DNA of 34,593 nucleotides from CAKZKT01 sp034434235 (lineage in GTDB: Bacteria > Chloroflexota > Anaerolineae > CG2-30-64-16), in assembly GCA_034434235.1 (NCBI GenBank), contig DAOTZV010000068.1:1-34593 (forward strand). Reading direction: 5' to 3'. Position numbers and translations under genes: made by a program. Of the stretch, positions 10,433-18,238 are shown piece by piece (the stretch's first letter is position 1; every line of letters starts with the position of its first letter). Below the pieces are notes generated by a model. That model was given only the letters and a program-made list of their open reading frames with translations, did no database searches and was not told the origin of the DNA.

Positions 10433-11698
10433 ATGTTTGCGCCAGACCTTTCGCCCGTCCGCAGTCAGTTTCCGGCCCTGGCCCAGGAAGATGCCGGCCG
10501 ACCGGCCGTCTTTTTCGATGGGCCGGGCGGCACGCAGGTGCCGCAGCGCGTGATAGACGCCATGAGCCGCTATCTGGCGCGCACCAACGCCAATCACGGC
10601 GGCGCGTTCCGCACCAGCCGGGAGAGCGACGCCATCCTGCGCGCCGCGCATCAAGCCATGGCCGACTTCCTGAACGCGGCCTCGGCCGATGAGATCATTT
10701 TCGGCCCCAACATGACCACCCTCACCTTCGCGCTGAGCCGTGCCATCGGCCGCGAGCTGCGCGAGGGAGATGAGATCGTGATCACGCGGCTCGATCACGA
10801 CGCCAACCGCGCGCCGTGGCAGGCCCTGGCCGAGCGCGGCGCGGTGATCAAAGAGGTGGACTTCGATCCGGCCGACTGCACGTTGCGCCTGGACGACCTG
10901 GCCCGCCAGCTCACCCCGCGCACGCGGCTGGTAGCGGTGGGCTACGCCTCCAACGCGGTGGGCACGGTCAACCCGATCGGCCGCATCGCGGAGATGGCGC
11001 ACAGCGTCGGCGCGTGGCTGTGGGTGGACGCGGTGCACTACGCACCGCACGGCCCGATTGATGTGCAGGCGCTCGGCTGCGACTTCCTGGTCTGTTCCCC
11101 CTACAAGTTCTTCGGCCCGCATTCCGGCGTGGCCTGGGGCCGCTACGAGCTGCTCGAGCGGTTGCGCGCCTACAAGGTACGGCCGGCCGGCAACCTGCCG
11201 CCCGACAAATTCGAGACCGGCACCCAGAGCCACGAAGCGCAGGCCGGCGTGTTGGCGGCCATCGAGTACCTGGCCGAACTGGGCGAGGAATTCGGCGCGG
11301 CGTTCGCCGACCGCTTCCCCGGCTTCGCGGGCCGTCGGCTGGCGCTGAAGCAGGCGATGGCCGCCATCCAGGCCTACGAGCGGCCGCTGTTCGAGCACTT
11401 CGTGGCCGGCCTGCTTGCCATCCCCGGCCTCAGCTTCTACGGCATCCGCGACTTCGACCGCTTCGACCGACGCACCCCTACGGCCGCGTTCCGCCTGGCG
11501 GGCCATACCCCGCGCCAGGTGGCCGAACATCTGGCCCGCCGCGGCATCTACGTGTGGGACGGCAACTTCTACGCGCTGGCCGTCACCGAGCGGCTGGGGC
11601 TGGAGGAGACGGGCGGCGTCGTGCGCGCCGGCCTGGCGCACTACAACACGCGCGAAGAGGTAGATTACTGCCTGGAGTGCCTGCGCGAGATCGCATGA
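10433..11698 (+). CDS. class V aminotransferase-fold protein, cysteine desulfurase-like (TIGR01976 type)
   Basis: 421 residues of the PLP-dependent fold type I. DGPGGTQVP (29-37), NHGGAFRTS (54-62), a WVDAVHYAPH segment with Asp199 and His202, and the PLP lysine K225 in CSPYKFFGPHSG are all present. In true SufS/IscS enzymes the C-terminal R-x-G-x-x-C loop carries the persulfide cysteine. Here it reads RAGLAHYNT and has no Cys, so classical cysteine desulfurase activity is unlikely. This is known for the VMC1184-like subfamily, whose substrate is unclear. I chose ATG 10433 because a GAGGA lies about 10 bases upstream and similar proteins start there. It is the first gene of the plus-strand run. 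Confidence 0.85.
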   Translation: MFAPDLSPVRSQFPALAQEDAGRPAVFFDGPGGTQVPQRVIDAMSRYLARTNANHGGAFRTSRESDAILRAAHQAMADFLNAASADEIIFGPNMTTLTFALSRAIGRELREGDEIVITRLDHDANRAPWQALAERGAVIKEVDFDPADCTLRLDDLARQLTPRTRLVAVGYASNAVGTVNPIGRIAEMAHSVGAWLWVDAVHYAPHGPIDVQALGCDFLVCSPYKFFGPHSGVAWGRYELLERLRAYKVRPAGNLPPDKFETGTQSHEAQAGVLAAIEYLAELGEEFGAAFADRFPGFAGRRLALKQAMAAIQAYERPLFEHFVAGLLAIPGLSFYGIRDFDRFDRRTPTAAFRLAGHTPRQVAEHLARRGIYVWDGNFYALAVTERLGLEETGGVVRAGLAHYNTREEVDYCLECLREIA

Positions 11699-11721
11699 GG
11701 CATGACGGTCGAGGTCATCCG

Positions 11722-13593
11722 GTGAACGTTGCTCGTCGAACCACGCTTGTTCTGGCGTTCGTGATCTCCGTCTTCGCGTGGGCCGCGCTCGCCTATCCCG
11801 GCTACTTCGAGCTGGAGCATGGCTTCCGGCCCATCTTCAACCTGGCCGACCTGGCGCGCAATCTGCCGGCGGTCGGCTGGGCGCCCACGGTGGGACAGCC
11901 GTTCGATCTGTTGCGGGGAGAGGGCGCGCTGCCGTACCGGTTGGCGCTGATCTTCCGCGCGTTCGCGGGCTCGGCGGCCGCGGCCGTGCGCTGGGCCCTG
12001 GCCGTGGGGCTGATGGCCGGCGCGGTCGGCATGTACGGCTGGGCGCGGCGGACGCTGGGCGAATGGCCGGCCGTGGTCGCGGCGGGCATCTACGCGCTGT
12101 GGCCGGTCGGCCTGGCGACGGTCTACGTCCGGGGCGCGCTGGCCGAGGCGATCTTCCTGGCCGCCATGCCGTGGGTGTTGTGGGCGGCCGACCGGGCCAT
12201 GGCGCGGCCGGCCGATGCCGGCCTGGCAGGACGGACGGGCGGCAGGCGCCTCGTCGCGGCCGCGCTGATCCTGGGCGTGGCGGCCCTGGTCTGGACGCAG
12301 GCCGGACTGGCGCTCTGGTTCGCGGCAATACTGGCGGGGTATGTTCTCCTCTTGTCGGCGGGAACACCTAACCCCCCGACCCCCTTCCCTACCAGGGAAG
12401 GGGGAGAAAGGCGCCCCTCCCCTCATAGGGGAGGGGTCGGGGGAGAGGTGGTACCTAACCCCCCGGCCCCCTTCCCTACGAGGGAAGGGGGAGAGGTGCG
12501 CCCCTCCCTTCGCAGGGGAGGGGTCGGGGGAGAGGTTGGACCTAACCCCCCGGCCCCCTTCCCTACCAGGGAAGGGGGAGAAAGGCGCCCCTCCCTTCGC
12601 AGGGGAGGGGCCGGGGGAGAGGTGGCGGTCGGGCTGGCGCTCGGCTTCGCTGGGCTGTTGCCGGTGATCCTTCGGCACGGCCTGGTCGGCAAGACCTACA
12701 CCGACTTCCTCGACCATCTCATCTCCCCCCATCTGCTCCTGCTGGCCGGCGGCAACGGTCCAACCGATCGGCCCGTCTTCCAGTTGGGGCTGGTCGCGTG
12801 TGGTCTGGCCGCCCTGGGAGTGGTGATGCGTGCTCACGTGCCAGGTGCTCACGTTTCACGTTTGACGTTTCACGTGTCACGCCCCGCGTTCCACCTTCTC
12901 GTCCTCTTCCTCCTCGCCTTTCTGTCGTCCACCCCGGCCGCGGCCATCTGGCGGCTGTTGCCCTTCCTGCAGGGCACGCTGACCTACCCGTGGCAGTTGC
13001 TGTTGTTGGCGGGGCCGTGGCTGGCGTGGCTGGCCGGAGCCGGCGCGCGGGCGCTGCTCGCGCAACTGCCCGCCGACCGCCGCGATCACGCGACGCCGGT
13101 TGTGGTCGCGTGCGCGTTGACTTTGACCCTGCTCAGCTCATACGATCAGATCCGGCCCGCGCCGGCGGCGGTCGCACCGGCCGATGCGCCGCTCGCGATC
13201 TTCGGCGACAACGAAATCGCCCTGCTCGAAGCCGTGCCGACGATCATCCCCCCGCGCGGAGCCGCCGGGCCCGTCCTGCAGGCCGGCGCGACGATCAGCG
13301 TGACGGTGCGGTGGCAGGCGCTGCGGCCGCTGGAACGCGATTACACGGTGTTCCTGCACCTGACCGACCCGACCGGCCAGCTTCAGGGCCAACAGGACAC
13401 CATGCCCTTGGACAATCAGTTGCCTACCACCCGCTGGCGGCCCGGCCAGATCGTGGCCGATGCGTATCATGCCACCCTCAAGCCCGGCGCGCCGGCCGGC
13501 GGGGACTATCGCATCTACCTGGGATGGTATCTGTGGCAAACCGGCGAGCGCCTGCGCGCCGGCGCCGACGACAAGGTGACCATCCAACCATGA
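11722..13593 (+). CDS. YfhO-like multipass membrane protein with in-frame palindromic repeats and C-terminal beta-sandwich, copy 2
   Basis: 623 residues from GTG 11722, which has a GAGGT about seven bases upstream. An ATG at 11695 that overlaps the previous stop is the alternative. N-terminal helices resemble the other two membrane proteins here, with YGWARRTLG and ATVYVRGALAEA motifs, but the extracytoplasmic loop motifs are reduced. Residues about 216-302 are encoded by three 87-bp palindromic units that lie between two membrane helices. A second repeat, 12829-12880, encodes part of a later loop. The last ~128 residues (DYTVFLHL, GDYRIYLGWYLW) match the beta-sandwich of the GT39 protein at 1275-3359. 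Probably envelope glycan related. Whether it is still active is unknown. Confidence 0.75.
   Translation: MNVARRTTLVLAFVISVFAWAALAYPGYFELEHGFRPIFNLADLARNLPAVGWAPTVGQPFDLLRGEGALPYRLALIFRAFAGSAAAAVRWALAVGLMAGAVGMYGWARRTLGEWPAVVAAGIYALWPVGLATVYVRGALAEAIFLAAMPWVLWAADRAMARPADAGLAGRTGGRRLVAAALILGVAALVWTQAGLALWFAAILAGYVLLLSAGTPNPPTPFPTREGGERRPSPHRGGVGGEVVPNPPAPFPTREGGEVRPSLRRGGVGGEVGPNPPAPFPTREGGERRPSLRRGGAGGEVAVGLALGFAGLLPVILRHGLVGKTYTDFLDHLISPHLLLLAGGNGPTDRPVFQLGLVACGLAALGVVMRAHVPGAHVSRLTFHVSRPAFHLLVLFLLAFLSSTPAAAIWRLLPFLQGTLTYPWQLLLLAGPWLAWLAGAGARALLAQLPADRRDHATPVVVACALTLTLLSSYDQIRPAPAAVAPADAPLAIFGDNEIALLEAVPTIIPPRGAAGPVLQAGATISVTVRWQALRPLERDYTVFLHLTDPTGQLQGQQDTMPLDNQLPTTRWRPGQIVADAYHATLKPGAPAGGDYRIYLGWYLWQTGERLRAGADDKVTIQP
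12366..12626. repeat. three tandem 87-bp GC-rich palindromic units, in frame within a CDS
   Basis: Units start at 12366, 12453 and 12540, an exact 87-bp period (29 codons). Each contains a hairpin CCCCTTCCCT / AGGGAAGGGG, a second hairpin CCCCTCCC / GGGGAGGGG, and an outer pair between ACCTAACCCCC at the left and GGGGGAGAGGT at the right. Each unit can thus fold as a two-armed cloverleaf. There is no stop in the frame used. It encodes Pro- then Gly/Arg-rich residues, for example NPPAPFPTREGGE. Confidence 0.95.
12829..12880. repeat. ACG-rich short direct repeats within a CDS
   Basis: GTGCTCACGTG is followed by a GTGCTCACG and a run of near-identical 7-bp words (TTTCACG, TTTGACG, TTTCACG, TGTCACG). 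It is translated in frame as HVSRLTFHVSR in a loop before a membrane helix. Related words occur at 4448-4472, 13621-13655 and 14831-14861. Confidence 0.65.
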
Positions 13594-13626
13594 GGCGAAA
13601 TCCATTCTCAAAGAGGCCAACGACGC

Positions 13627-15561
13627 ATGACAAATGACGCACAACGCATCACGAACGGCCGGCCATCGGCCTTCTATCTCGTCCTGATCCTGCTCTTCGG
13701 GCTGGTCGTCATCTCGCCGCTGCTCCAGCCCGGCTACTTCTGGGGCGCGCACGATGCCCGCCACGCCGTCTATTTCATCTTCGAGTACGATAAGGCGGTG
13801 CAGGACGGCATCTGGTTGCCCGCCTGGGGGCCCGATTGGGCCTTCGGCTACGGCTATCCGTTCTGGATCGTCTACGCACCGCTTGCCACCTTCGTCGGCG
13901 AGCTGTTGCACCATTTCCTGCGGCTGGGCTTCGAGGACAGCGTCAAGACCGTCCTGGCGCTCTCGATCCTCGGCTCGGGGCTGGCGATGTACGGCTTCGT
14001 GCGGTCATGGCTGGGACGCAACGCGGGCCTGGTGGCGGCCGTGGCATACATGAGCATCCCCTATCACCTGGTGGATACCTATGTGCGGGCCGCCGTGGCC
14101 GAGTCGGTGGCGCTGGCCTTCCTGCCGCTGGCGTTATGGGCCTTCCGCGCGGCCACGCTTCGCCCGCGCGTGACCGCGGTCATCGCCGCCGCGTTCGCCT
14201 ATGCCGCGATCATGTGGACGAGCAACCTGGTCGCGCTGATCTTCACGCCCGGACTGGCCGCCTACGTGCTGGCGCTCTTGATCTGGGCCGGGCTGGACGA
14301 GAAGCGCCGAACGGCCGGGCCGTTCCGGCCCCTGGACTTCGCGCTGCGCCGTGGCCTGCCGCCCCTGCTGGGAGCCGTGTTGGGGCTGGGACTCAGCGCG
14401 GCGTTCTTCGTGCCGGCGCTGATCGAACAGCGTTATATCAATCAAACCCAATGGTTCGGCAAGTATTACGACCCGTTTCAGCACTTCGTCTATTTCTTCC
14501 AGCTCTTCGATCCCTCCTGGGGCTTCGGGATCAGCCATCCGGGGCCCAACGACGCCGCGCAGGGCGGAATGAGCTTCCAATTGGGCGCGGCTGCCGCGTT
14601 GCTCTCGCTGATCGCCGTGGCGCTGGCCCATCGCCGGCCGGCCGGCCAACGTCGCGAGATCTGGTTCTGGGCCGGCTGGGCCGGTGTGACCATCTTCCTC
14701 ACCCTCAACTTCGCGGCGCCGCTCTGGCGCTATCTGCCGCCGGTGCGCTACGCGCAATTCCCCTGGCGCTACCTGATGCTGGCGATCGTGCCGCTGAGCA
14801 TCTTGCCGGGGACGCTGGTGGCCGAAGATGGTTCGTCAAACGTCAAGCGTCGGGCGTCGGGAGGCGAGCCGTTGTGGCCCGCGTTTCTGTTGGCCGGCCT
14901 GTTGCTCCTGAGCAGCGCGGCGTACTACAAGGTGGAGATGCGCGAGCCGACGAAGGAGCAGGGCCCGGTTTCGATGGCCGCGCTGATGCGTTTCCAGCGC
15001 ACCAGCGACGAAATGACCGGGGTCACGGCGTGGGTGGATCCGCAACACATCCCCAACTGGTCGCCGCTGGCCGACGAATGGGTGGCCGGCCGGTCGGTGG
15101 TCACGCGGGCCGACTACAGCCGCATCCCCCAGAACAAGACGCTGGCGGTGAACGCCGAGGAGATGGGAAGCCACCACGAGCTGATCTGGTACTATGCCGA
15201 AGCGCCGGATCAGTCCATCACGTTCAACCTGTTCTGGTATCCGGGCTGGAACGCCTATCTGCTGGACGGCAAGCACGGCCGGCCCGTGCAAAGGCTGGAA
15301 GTGCGCCGCGAAGATGGCCCCCTGGCGCGCGTCGTGGTGCCGGTGCCGCCGGGCCAGGGGTACATCCTCCTGCGCTTCGAGGATACGCCGCTGCGCGCGG
15401 CCGCCAAGGCGGTTTCCCTGGCGACGCTGGCCGCGGTCGTGGTGTTATTGGGGATAACGGCCGCGCTCGGCCGCACCTCTCTGCGGCGGCCGCGCCATCG
15501 CGATGATCGGCTGCCGACGGTCGGCGGCCCACCTGACAAAGAAGAGGAGAGTGCATCATGA
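13627..15561 (+). CDS. YfhO-like multipass membrane protein, copy 3
   Basis: 644 residues with about a dozen hydrophobic segments. GAHDARHAVYF, WGPDWAFGYGYPFW and PYHLVDTYVRAAVAE align closely with the protein at 7179-8981. The family is a probable GT-C type glycosyltransferase or a YfhO-like envelope protein. The C-terminal soluble part holds FNLFWYPGWNAYLLDG and a strand VPPGQGYILLRFED, then a last helix. The first ten residues (MTNDAQRITN) are encoded by an ACG-rich repeat, so the start may have been captured from it; ATG 13627 has a GAGG ten bases upstream. A second such repeat encodes SNVKRRASGG at 14831-14861. The stop overlaps the patatin gene start (ATGA). Confidence 0.82.
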   Translation: MTNDAQRITNGRPSAFYLVLILLFGLVVISPLLQPGYFWGAHDARHAVYFIFEYDKAVQDGIWLPAWGPDWAFGYGYPFWIVYAPLATFVGELLHHFLRLGFEDSVKTVLALSILGSGLAMYGFVRSWLGRNAGLVAAVAYMSIPYHLVDTYVRAAVAESVALAFLPLALWAFRAATLRPRVTAVIAAAFAYAAIMWTSNLVALIFTPGLAAYVLALLIWAGLDEKRRTAGPFRPLDFALRRGLPPLLGAVLGLGLSAAFFVPALIEQRYINQTQWFGKYYDPFQHFVYFFQLFDPSWGFGISHPGPNDAAQGGMSFQLGAAAALLSLIAVALAHRRPAGQRREIWFWAGWAGVTIFLTLNFAAPLWRYLPPVRYAQFPWRYLMLAIVPLSILPGTLVAEDGSSNVKRRASGGEPLWPAFLLAGLLLLSSAAYYKVEMREPTKEQGPVSMAALMRFQRTSDEMTGVTAWVDPQHIPNWSPLADEWVAGRSVVTRADYSRIPQNKTLAVNAEEMGSHHELIWYYAEAPDQSITFNLFWYPGWNAYLLDGKHGRPVQRLEVRREDGPLARVVVPVPPGQGYILLRFEDTPLRAAAKAVSLATLAAVVVLLGITAALGRTSLRRPRHRDDRLPTVGGPPDKEEESAS

Positions 15562-16493
15562 AGCCTTTTCGCAAGAACGTAGCCATCGCCATTGACGGCG
15601 GCGGCATCCGCGGGGTGATCGTCACCCGCGCCCTGAGCATCCTGGAGCAGCACCTGGGCCGGCCGGTGCACGATATCTTCCGGCTGGCGGCCGGCACATC
15701 TACCGGCTCGATCATCTCGGCCGGCATCGGCGCCGGGCTGACGGCCAACCAGATGCACGAGCTGTACGTCACCCTCGGCAAGGTGATCTTCCGCAAGACG
15801 CTGCGCAGCCGGCTGTGGCTGATCTGCAAGTACCGCTATCCGCTCGACCCCATCGAGGCCGCGCTGAAGGCGCAGATCGGCGACAAGACGATGGGCGATT
15901 TTTGGGCGTCCGACCCGCCGACCGATGTGGTCATCACCGCGTACGACCTGGTCGAGAACCGCACGCGCTTCATCAAGCCGTGGAAGCCGGAATATGCCGA
16001 TTGGCCCGTCACCCGCGCCGTGCTGGCCTCCTCCTCGGTGCCCACCTTCTTCCCGCCGGTCGAGGGACGCTACGTGGACGGCGGCGTCGGCGCATACGCC
16101 AACCCCTGCTACATCGCCGCGTTCGAGGCGACCCGTTGCCTGGGCTGGGATCCCGCCGAGACGACCCTGCTCAGCTTCGGCACCGGCCACTATCCGACCG
16201 GCCTGCGCCCCGGCCAGGCGACGAAGTTCTGGCCCTGGGAATGGCTCAACCCGCTCCTGGGCGCGTTCATGCAATCCGCGTACGACGAACAACTGCACAT
16301 CGTGGGCGCGCTCTTCCCCGAGCTCGATTTCCGGCGCTTCCAGGTGACCCTGCGCGAAGATCTCGGCATGGACGCGGCCGATCAGATGGACCGCCTGGTG
16401 GCCTACGGCGACGAGATGGGCCGCAAGTTGCTCGACGACGAAACCGAGGACATTCCTGACTTCCGACGTGTCTGGTCCAAAGTAATCTCATGA
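15558..16493 (+). CDS. patatin-like phospholipase
   Basis: 311 residues. The oxyanion-hole motif DGGGIRG is at 13-19, the nucleophile elbow GTSTG at 46-50 (Ser48), and the catalytic Asp in YVDGG (Asp174). Together they form the Ser-Asp dyad of patatin-type acyl hydrolases, which release fatty acids from membrane lipids. There is no signal peptide, so a cytoplasmic enzyme acting on the inner leaflet is likely. A GAGGAGAG lies just upstream, and the ATG overlaps the preceding stop. Its own stop overlaps surE, which points to coupled translation. It resembles the CapV type only in fold; no nucleotide cyclase is near. Confidence 0.9.
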   Translation: MKPFRKNVAIAIDGGGIRGVIVTRALSILEQHLGRPVHDIFRLAAGTSTGSIISAGIGAGLTANQMHELYVTLGKVIFRKTLRSRLWLICKYRYPLDPIEAALKAQIGDKTMGDFWASDPPTDVVITAYDLVENRTRFIKPWKPEYADWPVTRAVLASSSVPTFFPPVEGRYVDGGVGAYANPCYIAAFEATRCLGWDPAETTLLSFGTGHYPTGLRPGQATKFWPWEWLNPLLGAFMQSAYDEQLHIVGALFPELDFRRFQVTLREDLGMDAADQMDRLVAYGDEMGRKLLDDETEDIPDFRRVWSKVIS

Positions 16494-17314
16494 CTTCACT
16501 TCGACCGCTCATCTTGCTCACCAACGACGATGGCATCCGTTCGCCGGGCCTGATCGCCGCGGCCGAGGCGGTCGGCGACCTGGGCGAGCTGTTGATCGTC
16601 GCGCCGGCGACCCAACAGACCGGCATGGGCCGCAGCACGCCGCCGGTGCTCAACGGCGCGATCGGCCGCGAGCGGCTGAACATCCAGGGCCAGGAGCTCA
16701 CCGGATACAGTCTGACCGCCTCGCCCGCGCAGGCGGTGACCTACGCCGTGCTCGTGCTCGCGTCTCGCCGGCCCGATCTGGTGATCTCGGGCATCAACTA
16801 CGGCGAGAACCCCGGCACATGCGTCACCGCGTCGGGCACGGTGGGCGCGGCGCTCCAGGCCGCCGAGTTCGGCATCCCGGCGCTGGCCGTCTCGCTGGAG
16901 ACCGACAAGCGCTATCATTACCATCACGGCGGCGACGTGGAGTGGCGCGTCGCCGCGCACTTCACGCGGCAATTGGCGCTGGCCGTGCTGAACGCGCAGC
17001 TCCCCTTCGATGTGGACGTGCTCAAAATAGACGTGCCGGCCGACGCCACGATCGAGACGCCCTGGCGCATCACCCGCCAGTCGCGGCAGTCCTACTATCG
17101 CGTGTTCCTGCCGCCGGGAGTTCGGGCCGACCCGCACAGCGAATGGGTGCATCTGGACTACGGCGTGCACATAGATTGGGAGCATCTGGAGCCCGACTCG
17201 GACATCGCGGCGTTTGTCCGCGATCGCGTGATCAGCGTGACGCCGCTGAGCCACGACATGACCTCGCGGGTGGATTTCCGCGTTCTGGAACAGATCCTGC
17301 GCGGCCAGGCGTAG
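16490..17314 (+). CDS. surE: 5'/3'-nucleotidase SurE
   Basis: 274 residues. SurE is a metal-dependent phosphatase for nucleoside monophosphates. The metal site is seen as LLTNDDGIRSPG, with Asp13 and Asp14, and SGINYGEN at 100-107. The usual N-R-S-G loop after VAPA is replaced by TQQTGMGRS, a modest change at the place where the family has its third metal ligand. Length fits the family. The ATG overlaps the patatin stop, and a 36-bp gap precedes the protease gene. A housekeeping or stress-survival role is expected. Confidence 0.92.
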   Translation: MTSLRPLILLTNDDGIRSPGLIAAAEAVGDLGELLIVAPATQQTGMGRSTPPVLNGAIGRERLNIQGQELTGYSLTASPAQAVTYAVLVLASRRPDLVISGINYGENPGTCVTASGTVGAALQAAEFGIPALAVSLETDKRYHYHHGGDVEWRVAAHFTRQLALAVLNAQLPFDVDVLKIDVPADATIETPWRITRQSRQSYYRVFLPPGVRADPHSEWVHLDYGVHIDWEHLEPDSDIAAFVRDRVISVTPLSHDMTSRVDFRVLEQILRGQA

Positions 17315-17350
17315 CGCGAGATTCGCTTCGTAACCACGATGAGGAATGCG

Positions 17351-18229
17351 ATGCCGTTCATCCTTGCCACCATCCTGATCCAACTGCCCCTCATGATCCT
17401 CTTCCCGCTGGCGCTTGGCCGGTGGATCCGGCGGCGCTACGGGATGGGGTGGGGCCTCTTCGCCGCGGGCGCGCTGACCTTCATCGCGTCGCAGGTGGTC
17501 CACCTGCCGCTGAACTACGCGCTGGGCCTGCTGGGCGGCGGACGGGGCGTGGCGCTCTGGCCGCTGCCGGCGCTCGCGCTCGTCGCGGGACTCAGCGCCG
17601 GCGTGTGCGAAGAGGGCGCGCGCTGGGTCGCTTTGCGCTTCTTCCTCCAGCGCCGCCGCGGCTGGCGGCCCGGCCTTCAGTTCGGCGCGGGCCACGGCGG
17701 CGGTGAAGCGATCATCTTCGGCCTCATCGTGCTGCTCAACTTCGTGACCATGCTCGTGTTGCGCAGCCAGGGCGGCGCGGCCCTGACCGTGCCCCCCGAG
17801 CTGGCCGAACAGGCGCGCGCGGCCGAGGCCGCCTATTGGGCCACCCCCTGGTATATGCCCGTCGTCGCCGGCATCGAGCGGCTTTTCGCGATCGCCGTGC
17901 AGATCGCCCTGGCGCAGCTCGTCATGCGCTCGTTCACCCGCCGCAATGCGGCGTATCTGGGGGCCGCTGTCGGCTTCCATGCGCTGGTGGACGCCTGGGC
18001 CGTCTGGGCGATGCAGACGTGGGGGATCGCGGCCGCGGAAGCGGGCGTGGCCGTATTGGCCGGATTTGCGCTCTGGCTGATCTGGCGATTGCGCGATGAA
18101 CCTGCCGCGGCCGAAGAGGGCGAACCGCGGCTCGCCTGGCCGGCCGCCGCAACCGCTGCCGACCTGTCCCCGGCCGCGCTCTCGGCCGAAGAGCTGGCGC
18201 GGCGGGCCGAAGCATCGCGGTACGAATAG
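17351..18229 (+). CDS. YhfC-family intramembrane glutamic protease
   Basis: 292 residues with about seven membrane helices. The family signature is visible: CEEGARW with Glu87, Glu88 and Arg91; GAGHGGGEA at 112-120 with His115 and Glu119; and a later GFHALVDAW. These residues line the active site of the CAAX/glutamic-type membrane proteases. The frame opens at ATG 17339, but ATG 17351 has GAGG six bases upstream and a normal hydrophobic N-terminus, so I prefer it. The C-terminal ~45 residues are Ala/Glu-rich and cytoplasmic. The ABC exporter genes follow within 10 bp, so it could process an exported peptide or an exporter part. That is an inference from position. Confidence 0.82.
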   Translation: MPFILATILIQLPLMILFPLALGRWIRRRYGMGWGLFAAGALTFIASQVVHLPLNYALGLLGGGRGVALWPLPALALVAGLSAGVCEEGARWVALRFFLQRRRGWRPGLQFGAGHGGGEAIIFGLIVLLNFVTMLVLRSQGGAALTVPPELAEQARAAEAAYWATPWYMPVVAGIERLFAIAVQIALAQLVMRSFTRRNAAYLGAAVGFHALVDAWAVWAMQTWGIAAAEAGVAVLAGFALWLIWRLRDEPAAAEEGEPRLAWPAAATAADLSPAALSAEELARRAEASRYE

Positions 18230-18238
18230 CCGGAGGTC

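Noticed and set aside
10262..11641. 459-codon minus-strand frame opposite the aminotransferase
   Set aside because: The plus strand encodes a complete PLP enzyme, while the antisense product has the His/Arg/Gly-rich composition of a shadow frame.
12366..12626. CRISPR array
   Set aside because: The 87-bp units are adjacent copies of one sequence with no unique spacers, no cas genes are present, and the units are part of a coding frame.
15558..16493. CBASS effector of the CapV type
   Set aside because: The patatin fold fits, but there is no nucleotidyl cyclase or Cap2/Cap3 gene nearby. The overlaps with the membrane protein gene and surE point to a metabolic context.
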